In this document: piece after piece, positions 35,301-43,581 of the stretch
Layout: each line of letters opens with the position of its first letter
Position numbering within the stretch: the stretch's first letter is position 1
Source: Gastranaerophilus sp944325835
Lineage (GTDB): Bacteria; Cyanobacteriota; Vampirovibrionia; Gastranaerophilales; Gastranaerophilaceae
Length of the DNA stretch: 64,000 nt
Reading direction: 5' to 3'
Assembly (NCBI GenBank): GCA_963931575.1
Contig: OZ007029.1
Location: 558,001 to 622,000 of the forward strand
Notes under the pieces: model-generated
What the model was told of the DNA's origin: nothing
Databases searched by the model: none
Seen by the model: the letters and a program-made list of their open reading frames with translations, nothing else
Translations under genes and position numbers: made by a program

Positions 35301-35630
35301 ATTAATATCTTTATCAGAGCCGACTTTAAAATACATGTTAAGTGTATATGTTCCGTCATAAGATGTTGATGTCATGTAGGAAAGATCTTCAACACCGTTT
35401 AATTTGTTTTCAAGAACTGTTGCGATAGAAGATTCAATAACTTCTGCGTTAGCGCCCGTGTAAGACGCGGAAACTCTCACCTGCGGCGGAGTAACATCAG
35501 GATAGTTTTCCTGCTTCAATGTTGCAAGAGAAATCAGACCCATAATCACTATACAGATAGATATTACAAGGGCAAATCTCGGTTTCCTTATAAAAAAGAA
35601 CAGCTTTTCTTTATCTAAAATCTTCTTCAT
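32382..35630 (-). CDS. RND-family (HAE1) multidrug efflux transporter, AcrB-like
   Basis: 1082 residues with the usual 12 helices and two large periplasmic loops. GVVVDDAIVVIENVKRHL near 405-422 carries the proton-relay Asp pair of TM4; GFIPDEDQGVL near 580 and the C-terminal GGMIAATIGAVLTPAFYVIV are RND hallmarks. Drives drug or lipid export by proton motive force. ATG shares one base with the stop of the adaptor gene (TAATG). Confidence 0.95.
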   Translation of the reverse strand: MKKILDKEKLFFFIRKPRFALVISICIVIMGLISLATLKQENYPDVTPPQVRVSASYTGANAEVIESSIATVLENKLNGVEDLSYMTSTSYDGTYTLNMYFKVGSDKDINLMNVQNRIQQVESQLPEEVQRTGVTALSRTSGSGALILNIFPKSGNWSQLDLTNYGSIYVKDELKRVEGVADIDVYGSGDYAMRIWLDPQKMAGLNVSTSEIKTAIVNQNTQVTAGALGALPTDDAQALQLTLKTKGRLADVKEFENIIIRSNMDGSKVRLKDVARVELGAQSYSSLGKINGKPAAMIMVSQLSDANILDLSKAVRAKIKEINARLDNGLEIRVVKDDAEYIHESMKEVEFTILLTGLIVVVIIFLFLGDAMATLVPCVTIPVSLIGTFAALKAFGMSINLLSLFALVLAVGVVVDDAIVVIENVKRHLEEGKSAIVATQLTMQEVGSALVAMALVLMAVFVPIIFMGGMTGIMYKQFAVCIAVSIAISAICALTLSPAMCSHFLGHQKEESSENKEKPSKLKHIIDNICKRTNILVEKFNHIFVKIEDFYMEFVRKFVYDKKLTIILYLGLVALTLFSFRIISTGFIPDEDQGVLIASITLPDGASLSRTDEVASRFMSQIRDIDGVDEEKTLVFGGNGATNTATDIIMLDDYADRRLSFADKVKRKFQGRATDLTHTAILNKIRPIASSIKEASIVVFSPPAIQGMSMMGGFEFQMLSKGEHTSQELETWANKLIAAANQNPSLSSVYTTFQANVPQYILDIDYEKVLAQSVDLQELYSTLASMLGTYYVNDFNKYGRVFKVELQAESDFRNTASDLSGIYVKNTNGVMVPILSMVKLEQTIGTASISRYNLYKSVQIQGQQAAGKSSGDAMNAMEDVATEVLPSDMGFDWSGTSAQEREASGQTVIIITMALVFVYLFLVALYESYTIPVAVLLISPIAALGALIFQMMINQSFDIYSQVGMITLIGLAAKQSILIVEFAKEEHEKNGLPVKDAAIKAAHLRFRAIMMTELAFILGVMPMLFAVGAGANSRISVGSTVFGGMIAAATIGAVLTPAFYVIVQEFVDKFPKKEITEKDLEI

Positions 35631-36796
35631 TATTTACCTGCGTTTAATTTTTTAACATATTCTTCGTAGCCAATAACTTTTAATTCTTGTCCTTCTGCGT
35701 TAACGTTCTGGATCCCGGAAACAACAACGGTATCTGTTTCCAGCAGACCGCTTTCAACAACCCAGTTGTTGTCGATACTGTCAGAAACTTCAATATCTTT
35801 TCTGACAGCTTTGTTATCGCTGACAGTCCAGACATAATATCCGCTCATGGCGTCACCCTTTGTGCAGGCCTGCGGAACTGTCATATAGGTAATCTTTTTA
35901 GGTGCGATTAGTTCTACTCTCATATAATCGCCCGGAACAAGCCAGCCTTTTTTGTTCTCAAAAAGACCGCGCATGCTTATTGTGCCGGAATCTTTATCTA
36001 TTTTATTATCGACAAAATCAATTGTTCCGACTTCTTCATGCCACCTGCCGCCTTCATATTGAACCCTTACGGCCACATCTTTAAGGTCATCGCTTGCTCT
36101 TAAAAGTTTTATAAAGTCAGAACTTTTAAGGCTGAAAGCCACATAAACCGGCGCTGTGCTTGAAATATTTACAAGCGGACCGGAAGTCGCTGTTACGTAG
36201 TTGCCTTCGGTAATATTAACTTTACCTATACGTCCGTCAATCGGAGATTTTATGCTGGTGTAGCCGAGGTTAACTTTTGCGAGTTCATATTCCTGTTTTG
36301 CAGCATCAAGCAGAGCTTTATTCTGGTTACGTACGGCTAAACTCTGGTCAACATCGGAACGGCTTATTAAATCTTCTTTAATAAGTGCGTTTGCACGGTC
36401 TAATTCTTTCTGCGCATTTGTCAAAAGTGCACTGTACTGATTCACCTGCGCCAGCGAGTTGTTTACCTGAATCTGGTATTCTCTCGGGTCAATCTGGAAA
36501 ATTAACTGGCCTTTTTTGACGAAATCGCCTTCTTTAAAATGCTTTTCAATTAAAAATCCCGGTACCCGCGCCACAACATCAACGGAATATTTAGCCTCCA
36601 CGCGTCCTGTGGCTTCAGCGCTGACATTGATTTCCATAAGGTGAGGATTATCAACGACAACTTCTTTAGGCATCATCATTGCGCGTTTTTGGATAAACCC
36701 CGTAATCTGGCTTGCTGTTTTGTTATAGATTATCGGTAAAATTATTATAAGCAATATTGCTATTGCGGCTCTTTTCCTTGTTATTTTTAATTCCAT
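35630..36796 (-). CDS. RND efflux periplasmic adaptor (MFP), AcrA-like
   Basis: 388 residues. N-terminal hydrophobic anchor (AAIAILLIIILPIIY), no lipobox. VDVVARVPGFLIEKHFKEGDFVKKGQLIFQIDPREYQ near 70-107 is the first lipoyl half; helical hairpin to about 165; IKSPIDGRIGKVNITEGNYV near 177-196 is the second half. First gene of the adaptor-RND-TolC operon; no local repressor gene is seen. Confidence 0.93.
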   Translation of the reverse strand: MELKITRKRAAIAILLIIILPIIYNKTASQITGFIQKRAMMMPKEVVVDNPHLMEINVSAEATGRVEAKYSVDVVARVPGFLIEKHFKEGDFVKKGQLIFQIDPREYQIQVNNSLAQVNQYSALLTNAQKELDRANALIKEDLISRSDVDQSLAVRNQNKALLDAAKQEYELAKVNLGYTSIKSPIDGRIGKVNITEGNYVTATSGPLVNISSTAPVYVAFSLKSSDFIKLLRASDDLKDVAVRVQYEGGRWHEEVGTIDFVDNKIDKDSGTISMRGLFENKKGWLVPGDYMRVELIAPKKITYMTVPQACTKGDAMSGYYVWTVSDNKAVRKDIEVSDSIDNNWVVESGLLETDTVVVSGIQNVNAEGQELKVIGYEEYVKKLNAGK

Positions 36797-36939
36797 ACAT
36801 ATCTCCGAATTTAATATAGAAAAATTCTACTATTTAATAGTAAAGTAGGACGGGTTAAATGTCAACGGAAAGAGTGTAATAACCACGTTTTTAGCGTATC
36901 GCGCGTAATTATCGGAGTTTCTCCGGTAATAAATTTTTA

Positions 36940-37722
36940 CTAAATGTAACGATTTTGTTTCAAAAAGTTATCAAGATTTTTGCAAATTTCGTTGAGCGGA
37001 GTAAGTTTGTCCTGTGCGCAGCATAAATCTGTGATATTTTTTTCAAAATCTGCGGGTAAGAGCGTACAATTTTTCAGCGCAAACGGAATGAGCCGTTTTT
37101 CTCCGGGGTGAAGAATTTTATTGACCGCAAAAATTATGTCAAAATATCCAGCCAGAAACGCTGTAATCCTGTGGTTTATACTGACAACATCATTGCGTTT
37201 GACGGCTTTTTCTATCTGTTCTTTAAAAGATGCCGAGATTTTATCTTTAATCATAAGCCTGTTTTTGAGAACTATATTATTTGCAAGCTCCTTCGGGTAA
37301 GGAGTATTTAATTTCTCCTGTAGATTTTTAAACCAGTCCTGTGTATCGTAAAGCACAGAGGCGTTTTTTACAGTATAAAGAAATGCTGTAGTGTAGCCGC
37401 CCCACGCGTCATGACGAAACCAGATATTGTTTATAATATCTTCAATCCATTTTCGGTTCCAGAACATAAGGTCAAAAACCCGGTCATCAGTCCTGCGGAA
37501 CCATTCATCGCCGTCACCGTAGAAGGTGTTGTGGATTTCGTAATTGTCGGAATATCGTTTTGCAATTTCTCCGCGAACCTTTACCGGTACCGGTTCATCA
37601 GAAAATATATAAATATCATAGTCGGAAAGTGAATCCTGAGTATTTGCACTTCCGGCAGAGCCGCCGAGTGCAATTGCTTTTACTTCTTTAATCTCAGAAA
37701 AGTCTTTAATAATTTCATCCAT
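36940..37722 (-). CDS. Nucleotidyltransferase-fold protein (DUF4037-like)
   Basis: 260 residues. The polymerase-beta NTase motif is GGSAGSANTQDSLSDYDIYIF near 20-40 (GGS...DxD), with a further acid in RVFDLMFW near 82-89. The C-terminal helical region resembles DUF4037 proteins. Could transfer nucleotides to a small molecule, like aminoglycoside-type enzymes, but the acceptor is unknown. Single gene, divergent from the SRP RNA. Confidence 0.75.
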   Translation of the reverse strand: MDEIIKDFSEIKEVKAIALGGSAGSANTQDSLSDYDIYIFSDEPVPVKVRGEIAKRYSDNYEIHNTFYGDGDEWFRRTDDRVFDLMFWNRKWIEDIINNIWFRHDAWGGYTTAFLYTVKNASVLYDTQDWFKNLQEKLNTPYPKELANNIVLKNRLMIKDKISASFKEQIEKAVKRNDVVSINHRITAFLAGYFDIIFAVNKILHPGEKRLIPFALKNCTLLPADFEKNITDLCCAQDKLTPLNEICKNLDNFLKQNRYI

Positions 37723-37744
37723 GGCTTTATTTTAACCTTTTGCC

Positions 37745-37773
37745 TTGAAAAAAGCAAATTTTTGTGTTAAAGT
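37745..37773 (+). promoter_or_regulatory. Promoter of the SRP RNA
   Basis: TTGAAA (37745-37750), 17-bp spacer, TAAAGT (37768-37773); start expected about 37779-37780, exactly where the terminal helix of the RNA begins. Confidence 0.7.
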
Positions 37774-37778
37774 TTGGA

Positions 37779-38037
37779 TGTCGTGTTCCACGGGGAATTG
37801 CAATCTCTCGACCCGAAGCCAATGCGGGGTGCAGAGCCTGTTGTGAGGGTTCGCGGAGCAGGATAGCAGTTGCCGGCTTTGTTGACGATTAAAACGTTAG
37901 CGGCGAAAGCTGCCGAACCGTGTCAGGATAGAAATATAGCAGCACTAAGGCATAACTTTCGGGTGTTAACGGTTTGATAAGAGAAGTCGTTAATTTGTTA
38001 TTTTGTTCCAAAAATTCGATAGACAGTGACACGACAT
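37779..38037 (+). ncRNA. ffs: Signal recognition particle RNA, large (Alu-containing) bacterial type
   Basis: About 259 nt. Domain IV is clear at 37919-37949: GTGTCAGG-ATA-GAAA-TAT-AGCAGCAC, with the GNRA tetraloop and the CAGG/AGCAG internal loops bound by Ffh. Helix 5 can be followed outward: GCGAAAG with CTTTCG, AAACGTTAGC with GTTAACGGTTT. The ends pair perfectly: TGTCGTGT (37779-37786) with ACACGACA (38029-38036). The 5' ~110 nt would hold the Alu domain. Such long SRP RNAs are known from Firmicutes and some deep-branching groups; most Gram-negatives have a ~110-nt form. It ends just before the tandem repeats. Confidence 0.85.
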
Positions 38038-38044
38038 TTAATAC

Positions 38045-38338
38045 GTCAGTCGGTGTGAAGCCACGGGTTGGCTTGTGATTAACAAGACAAGCAGGTGGCG
38101 GAACATAATATCAGCGACGTTTAAAATTCCGCAATTGTTGATAACAATTGCAAGGAATTTGACAGGAGCAAAAGTCAGTCGGAGTGAAGCCACAGGTTGG
38201 CTTGTGATTAACAAGGCAAGCAGGTGGCGGAACATAATATCAGCGACGTTTAAAATTCCGCAATTGTTGATAACAATTGCAAGGAATTTGACAGGAGCAA
38301 AAGTCAGTCGGAGTGAAGCCGCAGGTTGGCTTGTGATT
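38045..38338. repeat. Tandem repeat, 129-bp unit, about 2.3 copies
   Basis: Units start at 38045, 38174 and 38303 (GTCAGTCGG...), nearly identical. Each full unit holds the hairpin GCAATTGTT-GAT-AACAATTGC flanked by ATTCC/GGAAT, plus GGTTGGCTTG ... CAAG(A/G)CAAGCAGGTGG, which recurs in the element before tRNA-Arg. The last copy ends about 20 bp before ispF. Confidence 0.9.
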
Positions 38339-38360
38339 AAGAATGCGGGGAATGTGTTTT

Positions 38361-38843
38361 ATGTATAGAATCGGTACAGGATACGATATTCACAAACTTG
38401 TTCAGGGCCGTGATTTGATTATCGGCGGGGTTAAAATTACACACGAAACCGGTTTGCTCGGGCATTCAGATGCAGATGTTCTTGTCCATGCAATAATTGA
38501 CGCGCTGCTTGGCGCTCTGGCTTTGAAAGACATTGGAACACTTTTCCCGGATACTGACGAAAAATATAAAGATGCTGACAGCGTTGTCCTTTTAAAAAAA
38601 GTTTATGAACTTATAGGCGAAAAGGGTTATGAAATTGTCAATATTGACTCAAACATCATAGCCCAGCGCCCTAAAATGATGCCTTATATTCCCAAAATGA
38701 AGAAAGTTTTGTGTAAAGCTCTGGGGCTTAAAGATGATGAGCTTTCAATCAAGGCTAAAACAAAGGAAAAACTGGATGCGGTCGGTAATGAACGTGCGAT
38801 AGAAGCGCAGGCCGTTGTGCTTTTGAAACGGAAGGATAAATAA
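38361..38843 (+). CDS. ispF: 2-C-methyl-D-erythritol 2,4-cyclodiphosphate synthase
   Basis: 160 residues from ATG 38361 (MYRIGTGYDIHKL); an upstream in-frame ATG (38343) lies in the repeat flank and is unlikely. YDIHK near 8-12 gives the zinc-binding D-x-H; GHSDADVLVHAIIDALLGAL near 34-53; FPDTDEKYKDADS near 61-73; KAKTKEKLDAVGNERAIEAQAV at the end. Makes MEcPP in the MEP isoprenoid pathway. Followed by the AlkD-like gene with TAATG overlap. Confidence 0.97.
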   Translation: MYRIGTGYDIHKLVQGRDLIIGGVKITHETGLLGHSDADVLVHAIIDALLGALALKDIGTLFPDTDEKYKDADSVVLLKKVYELIGEKGYEIVNIDSNIIAQRPKMMPYIPKMKKVLCKALGLKDDELSIKAKTKEKLDAVGNERAIEAQAVVLLKRKDK

Positions 38844-39541
38844 TGCAGCAATTAAAAGAATGGCTTGCAGCAGAGGCTGAACCTGATTATAGAAAGTTTT
38901 CTGCGTCATTAATCCCGAATTGTACTAATGTTTTAGGCGTAAGAATTCCAAAACTTCGCAAAAAAGCAAAAGAAATAGCTCAAAGTGAATACTGGCATGA
39001 GTTTCTTAATTCGTATGAGTGCGAATATATGGAAGAACTGCTTCTTCAAGGTATGGTTATCGGGTGCCTGAAGCTTACGACGGAGGAGCATTTGGCTCTG
39101 GTAAAAAACTACATCCCCAAAATTACTAACTGGTCGTTGTGCGACTGCTTTTGCTGCGGATTAAAGTTTACAACTAAAAATCGCGGGACTGTGTGGGAAT
39201 TTTTGCAGCCCTATCTGGCTTCAAGAGATGAATATGAATTACGCTTCGGGGTCGTAATGCTTTTGAACTTTTTTATCACGGAAGAGTGGATAGATAAAGT
39301 TTTGGATAAACTTTTTTCACTGAATAGTGAGGATTATTATGCTCAAATGGGTATCGCGTGGGCTATTTCAATCTGCGCGGTGAAATTTTTTGATAAAACC
39401 TATGCGAAGATGAAGGAAATCGCGCTTTCGCCTGTGATTTTTAAGAAGAGTGTACAAAAAAGCTGTGAGTCTTTCAGACTGACAAAGGAACAAAAAAATT
39501 TGTTAAGAGCATTACAATACAGTAATAAAAAGCCGGTTTAA
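38843..39541 (+). CDS. DNA alkylation repair protein (AlkD-like HEAT-repeat)
   Basis: 232 residues. Residues 1-220 have the AlkD-type pattern: KFSASLIPNCTNVLGVRIPKLRKKAKEIA, MEELLLQGMVIGCLK, NWSLCDCFCCGLK (the W-x-x-x-D region), LRFGVVMLLNFFI and YYAQMGIAWAISICAVKFFD. AlkD removes bulky 3- and 7-alkyl purines without base flipping; this small group is often annotated only by fold. Start codon overlaps the stop of ispF. Confidence 0.87.
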   Translation: MQQLKEWLAAEAEPDYRKFSASLIPNCTNVLGVRIPKLRKKAKEIAQSEYWHEFLNSYECEYMEELLLQGMVIGCLKLTTEEHLALVKNYIPKITNWSLCDCFCCGLKFTTKNRGTVWEFLQPYLASRDEYELRFGVVMLLNFFITEEWIDKVLDKLFSLNSEDYYAQMGIAWAISICAVKFFDKTYAKMKEIALSPVIFKKSVQKSCESFRLTKEQKNLLRALQYSNKKPV

Positions 39542-39555
39542 AAACCGGCTTTTTA
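39527..39555. terminator. Bidirectional terminator
   Basis: AAAAAGCCGGTTT-AA-AAACCGGCTTTTT between the convergent AlkD-like and pyrimidine phosphorylase genes; it overlaps the AlkD stop. Confidence 0.9.
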
Positions 39556-40863
39556 TTATTGAACTATTTCATAAATCAATGGTTTTTTCAGAGGTTCCTC
39601 CTGCGCAATTTCGTATGCCTTGTTGCATAATTCTTTACATTGCGCGGTTTTGTTATCGTCATTTGAATAAATTGTATAAAGAACTTCTCCTTTATTGACT
39701 CTTTCTCCTGATTTTTTATTCAGATAGACCCCGACGCTTAAATCAATCTTATCAGCCTTTGTTTCCCGGCCTGCACCGAGAAGTTTGCAGCCAAGTGCAA
39801 CTTTATAAGCGTCAATATTTTCTACAAAACCGTCTTTTTCTGATTTAATTTCAACTTTTTGCCCTGCTGTCGGGAGTTTTGAGTAATTGTCAAGCGCTTC
39901 TGCAAGTCCGCCCTGAGCTTTTACAAGCTCTTTGAATTTCTCAATTGCTTTGCCGGAAGTGATTAATTCGTCAATATTCCTGCGCGCAGCATCTCTGTCA
40001 GTGCAAATCCCGTATTGAAGAAGCGTCAGAATGGCAAGTTCATAGGTAAGTTCATAAACTTCACCTTCTTTATAGTGGCCTTTCAGAAATTCGCATGCTT
40101 CAATGACTTCTAAAGAGTTGCCGACAGCCCTGCCCAGCGGTTCGTCCATTGAAGTTATCACCGCAATAACTTTGCGGCCAAGGTGTTTGCCGATTTGAAC
40201 CATAAGCTTAGCCAGATGCACTGCATCCTGCGGATCTTTCATAAACGCACCTTTTCCGCATTTGACATCAAGGACGATATTTTCTGCACCCGATGCAATC
40301 TTTTTGGAAATAACAGAAGATGCTATCAGCGAAACATTATCAACCGTTCCGGTTACATCGCGAAGCGCATATAAAATGCCGTCTGCAGGCGTTAAGCCCT
40401 TTGTTTGGGCACCGATTGCAAGATTAATCTTTTTGACCTGTTCAATCATATCGTCAATTTTGCAGTCGGTATTGAACCCCGGAATTGATTCAAGTTTATC
40501 AATTGTACCGCCGGTATGCCCGAGTGCTCTGCCCGAAAGCTTTAAACAAGGAATTCCGGATGCTGCAAGCAAAGGAGTCAGAGTAAGAGTGATTTTATCT
40601 CCGACTCCTCCGGTTGAATGCTTATCAAGCACTCCTTTTGGAAGCTTTGATTGCTCAACAAAACTTCCGGATTTAACAATTGCCTCTGTCAGGTATGAGG
40701 TTTCCAAATCGCTCATACCCTGAAAGCACACAGCCATAAGAAATGCACTGATTTGATAATCAGGCATGCTCTTATCCATTACGGAATTAATAAAGAAATT
40801 TATCTCCTCTTTAGTTAATTCCAGTCCTTGTTTTTTCTTTAGAATAAGATCAATTGTTCTCAT
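39556..40863 (-). CDS. deoA: Pyrimidine-nucleoside / thymidine phosphorylase
   Basis: 435 residues. KHSTGGVGDKITLTLTPLLAASG near 80-102 (phosphate/ribose site), GRALGHTGGTIDKLESIPGF near 111-130, DVKCGKGAFMKDPQDA near 199-214. Cleaves thymidine, uridine or deoxyuridine with phosphate; length and C-terminal domain (VGVYLNKKSGERVNKGEVLY) fit the Firmicutes-type Pdp. Lies 3 bp downstream of the skp-like gene on the same strand. Confidence 0.95.
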   Translation of the reverse strand: MRTIDLILKKKQGLELTKEEINFFINSVMDKSMPDYQISAFLMAVCFQGMSDLETSYLTEAIVKSGSFVEQSKLPKGVLDKHSTGGVGDKITLTLTPLLAASGIPCLKLSGRALGHTGGTIDKLESIPGFNTDCKIDDMIEQVKKINLAIGAQTKGLTPADGILYALRDVTGTVDNVSLIASSVISKKIASGAENIVLDVKCGKGAFMKDPQDAVHLAKLMVQIGKHLGRKVIAVITSMDEPLGRAVGNSLEVIEACEFLKGHYKEGEVYELTYELAILTLLQYGICTDRDAARRNIDELITSGKAIEKFKELVKAQGGLAEALDNYSKLPTAGQKVEIKSEKDGFVENIDAYKVALGCKLLGAGRETKADKIDLSVGVYLNKKSGERVNKGEVLYTIYSNDDNKTAQCKELCNKAYEIAQEEPLKKPLIYEIVQ

Positions 40864-40866
40864 TGA

Positions 40867-41313
40867 TTATTTTGCAGCCTTTAATTTTTGGATTACCTGA
40901 TCACTTACGTCAACTCCGCCGACAAATATTACTCTGAAATCGACAATCGCATCAAGGTGCTGTTCAACCAGAACTTTGTTTGCAGCTTCTTTGATTTTTG
41001 AATAAACAAGTTCTTCTTTCTGGTTTTTGAGTTTCATAAGAGCATCTTCTTTGAGTTGAAGTTCTTTTGCGGTTGTTTCTTCAAAGTTTTGTTTTTTCAA
41101 CGGTGTGTCTAAAGTTTTGTATTGTTTTTCTTTGTCGACCATAAATTGTTGGATTTCAAGAGCTTTTGCATCGATTTCTTTGATTGCGGATTGTGCAAGC
41201 GGATAATTTTCCTGAATTTTTACGTAATCAATGTAGCCGATGCCTGCTGCGAAAGCCTGCGCACCGAATAGTAATGCTGCCATTAATAAAGATACTTTTG
41301 TGAAATTTTTCAT
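40867..41313 (-). CDS. skp: OmpH/Skp-family periplasmic chaperone
   Basis: 148 residues from ATG 41313, fixed by AAGGAGG upstream. Signal peptide MKNFTKVSLLMAALLFGAQAFA, then IGYIDYVKIQENYP and a long charged coiled coil (about 45-120). Skp trimers carry outer membrane proteins across the periplasm to BamA, whose gene lies directly upstream, the usual bamA-skp order. Confidence 0.88.
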   Translation of the reverse strand: MKNFTKVSLLMAALLFGAQAFAAGIGYIDYVKIQENYPLAQSAIKEIDAKALEIQQFMVDKEKQYKTLDTPLKKQNFEETTAKELQLKEDALMKLKNQKEELVYSKIKEAANKVLVEQHLDAIVDFRVIFVGGVDVSDQVIQKLKAAK

Positions 41314-41350
41314 ATTTACCTCCTTATATGTTTTGTTTTGCATAACGATA

Positions 41351-43474
41351 TTAATACATTAAATCACCTACACCGAAGGTGAAGTAGCCGCCTCTGTTGC
41401 CGTTGTCACCCGGGTTGGTGAGCGGAATACCATAGTCTATTGACAGCGGACCCATGCCCGGTACATAGAGTTTCAAACCGATACCGGCAGTGACCGCGTA
41501 CATCGGTCTGTCGTAAATGTCATTACTAACCGTACTTCCGAAAACTTTACCTGCATCTACGAACATTGTAAATCTAAGGTTATGCAGGAAGTTTATTTTT
41601 GTTCTGTCTAAGAACGGAATAGGTGTTGCGAATTCGGCAGAACCCATAACAAAGGCATCACCGGTACCGACACCGCTCATTTTGAAACCTCTGATAGAAT
41701 AAGGACCGCCTAAACGGTAAGCCATAACTTCAGGCATGTCGTCCCCGTGAATTTTACCGCCGGCTTTAACCATGAAGGATAATGAAGATTTCTTGCGGAT
41801 TGGTATGTAGTGTTTAATCATACCGGAGAGTTTTCCGTGGGTTTGTCCGAAATCAAGCATCCCGAATTCTTCATCAAATCTTAAACTTGCCATAGTCCCG
41901 CGTCTTGTAACGGTTTCACTGTCGCGGGTGTCATACATTAACCCCGGACTTAAAGACAGGAACAGACCGCCGTCAAGTTGTTTCGCGCGTTCGCTGATTG
42001 GAACATTGTGTTTGGCGAAAAGTTCTGCCATTTTATTGAAATCGCCTTCCGAAACGTCAATGTTTTCTATACCTAATGAGAAGGTTGAAGTCATGTGACG
42101 GTTTGATTTCATACGGTGAGCAAGTGTAATTTCGCCGCCCAGACGTCTTTCAATTGCGAGAGGAATCTGGTAGCTGCCGAAATCTCTGTAGTAAATTTTG
42201 CTGAGCAGAGAGGTGTCTGCGTTTAGAAAATGCGGTTCAAAGAAACTTAATTCAGCCTGCAAGTTCATTCTGCGCAGAATTGAGGCGTCGTTCAAAATCA
42301 TACCGGTACCGGCTAAAGCGTTAAGTGATAATCTCTGGTTTCTTCCGCGGAAGTTGTTATCAGAAATACCTAACGATCCGAAAAGACCTGTTACGGTATC
42401 AACACCGCCGCCGGCAGAGATGCTTGCGCTTCTTTGTTCTTCAACATTGATTGTAATATTGTAGGCATCAGGATCTTCTTCTGTAGGCTCGATTTCACGG
42501 GTAACGTCTTTGAAGGCTTGAGTAGAGTAGAGCCGGATTAAGTCTTCTTTAATCATGTTTTCGTTGTAAATCATGCCCGGTTCGGTCAGGATATTACGTT
42601 CAATGATGTAATCTTTTGTCTTTTTGTTGCCGGAAATGAATATTTTATTAACCTTGCCTTCCACGATTGAGATATTAACCGTGCCGTCAGGATCATCTGT
42701 TACGGAATCAATGCGGGAAAGAATGTAACCTTTATCAATGTATATTTTTTGAATTTCGGCGATAGCCTGATTAAGCATGCCGATATTTTGCGGCTGACCT
42801 TTGAGAGGGAGTAGTACATCAAGGATTTCTTCCGTTGAAACAACGGTGTTTCCTTCAATAGTGAAGTCAGTAATCGGCGCGTTTTCTTCAACGATAATTT
42901 GAATAGAAATTGTGCCGTCACTGTTGCTGCGCGGCAGGGCTTTCATGTTTTCGGTGAAGTAGCCCATGTCGTAGATGTTTTTCAAATCAAGCATTAACAT
43001 ATCACGGCTGTAGTGCGAGCCGCTTTGCAATTGCATTTGCTGTCTGATTAAATCGTTAGAAACATTTGTTGCGCCCTGAATTTCTATGTCTTTAATAATA
43101 GCCTGTTCTTTGGAAAGTTTTTCCTGTTGTTCGGCGTATAAAGAGCCGTCAGTATCTTCTGAATCATCAGCCTGAAAAAGGGAGTCCTCAGGTTCTTCAG
43201 TGTAGTCAGTCCGTGTCTTATCGTTTTCCAGTGAACGCAGCGGTTTTGACTGAGGTAAAGTATAATTTGGCGTAACTTTAGGTGCAGGATTGTTAAGTTC
43301 AGGAATAAGGTTTTTAGTGCTTTCCGAGAAGGCGGGATCGCTGTCGACAGGCATCATAAGTGACGGCTGGATTGCGTCATTCCAAAACTCATCAATACCG
43401 TAAGAAGCTAAGGGCAAACATGTCGTCAATGCGCTTAATATTATTAAGTTTTTCAGCCATTTATGAAATTTCAA
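41351..43474 (-). CDS. bamA: Outer membrane protein assembly factor BamA
   Basis: 707 residues. Signal peptide (LIILSALTTCLPLASYG), a Pro/Asp-rich spacer (about 30-120), POTRA domains about 125-345 (IIKDIEIQGATNVSNDLIRQ, ITDFTIEGNTVVSTEEIL, KIFISGNKKTKDYIIERNIL), and a C-terminal beta barrel with YRLGGPYSIRGF near 590-601 (the conserved VRGF-type loop) and a final aromatic strand. Inserts beta-barrel proteins into the outer membrane; clear evidence of a diderm cell. Three POTRAs instead of five is like cyanobacterial Omp85. Confidence 0.93.
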   Translation of the reverse strand: MKFHKWLKNLIILSALTTCLPLASYGIDEFWNDAIQPSLMMPVDSDPAFSESTKNLIPELNNPAPKVTPNYTLPQSKPLRSLENDKTRTDYTEEPEDSLFQADDSEDTDGSLYAEQQEKLSKEQAIIKDIEIQGATNVSNDLIRQQMQLQSGSHYSRDMLMLDLKNIYDMGYFTENMKALPRSNSDGTISIQIIVEENAPITDFTIEGNTVVSTEEILDVLLPLKGQPQNIGMLNQAIAEIQKIYIDKGYILSRIDSVTDDPDGTVNISIVEGKVNKIFISGNKKTKDYIIERNILTEPGMIYNENMIKEDLIRLYSTQAFKDVTREIEPTEEDPDAYNITINVEEQRSASISAGGGVDTVTGLFGSLGISDNNFRGRNQRLSLNALAGTGMILNDASILRRMNLQAELSFFEPHFLNADTSLLSKIYYRDFGSYQIPLAIERRLGGEITLAHRMKSNRHMTSTFSLGIENIDVSEGDFNKMAELFAKHNVPISERAKQLDGGLFLSLSPGLMYDTRDSETVTRRGTMASLRFDEEFGMLDFGQTHGKLSGMIKHYIPIRKKSSLSFMVKAGGKIHGDDMPEVMAYRLGGPYSIRGFKMSGVGTGDAFVMGSAEFATPIPFLDRTKINFLHNLRFTMFVDAGKVFGSTVSNDIYDRPMYAVTAGIGLKLYVPGMGPLSIDYGIPLTNPGDNGNRGGYFTFGVGDLMY

Positions 43475-43581
43475 AAAAATCTACCTTGATCCTGCACTAC
43501 TCTCTATTTTATATATTAGCACAAACGTTTGAGAATACAAATAGTTTTATTGATTGACTTTTTGCGGAAACCTTTGGTTTA

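Noticed and set aside
38045..38338. CRISPR array
   Set aside because: Units are 129 bp and directly adjacent without unique spacers; no cas genes.
38075..38368. 97-codon ORF through the 129-bp tandem repeat
   Set aside because: Openness follows from the unit being 43 codons long; no start signal, and it runs into ispF in another frame.
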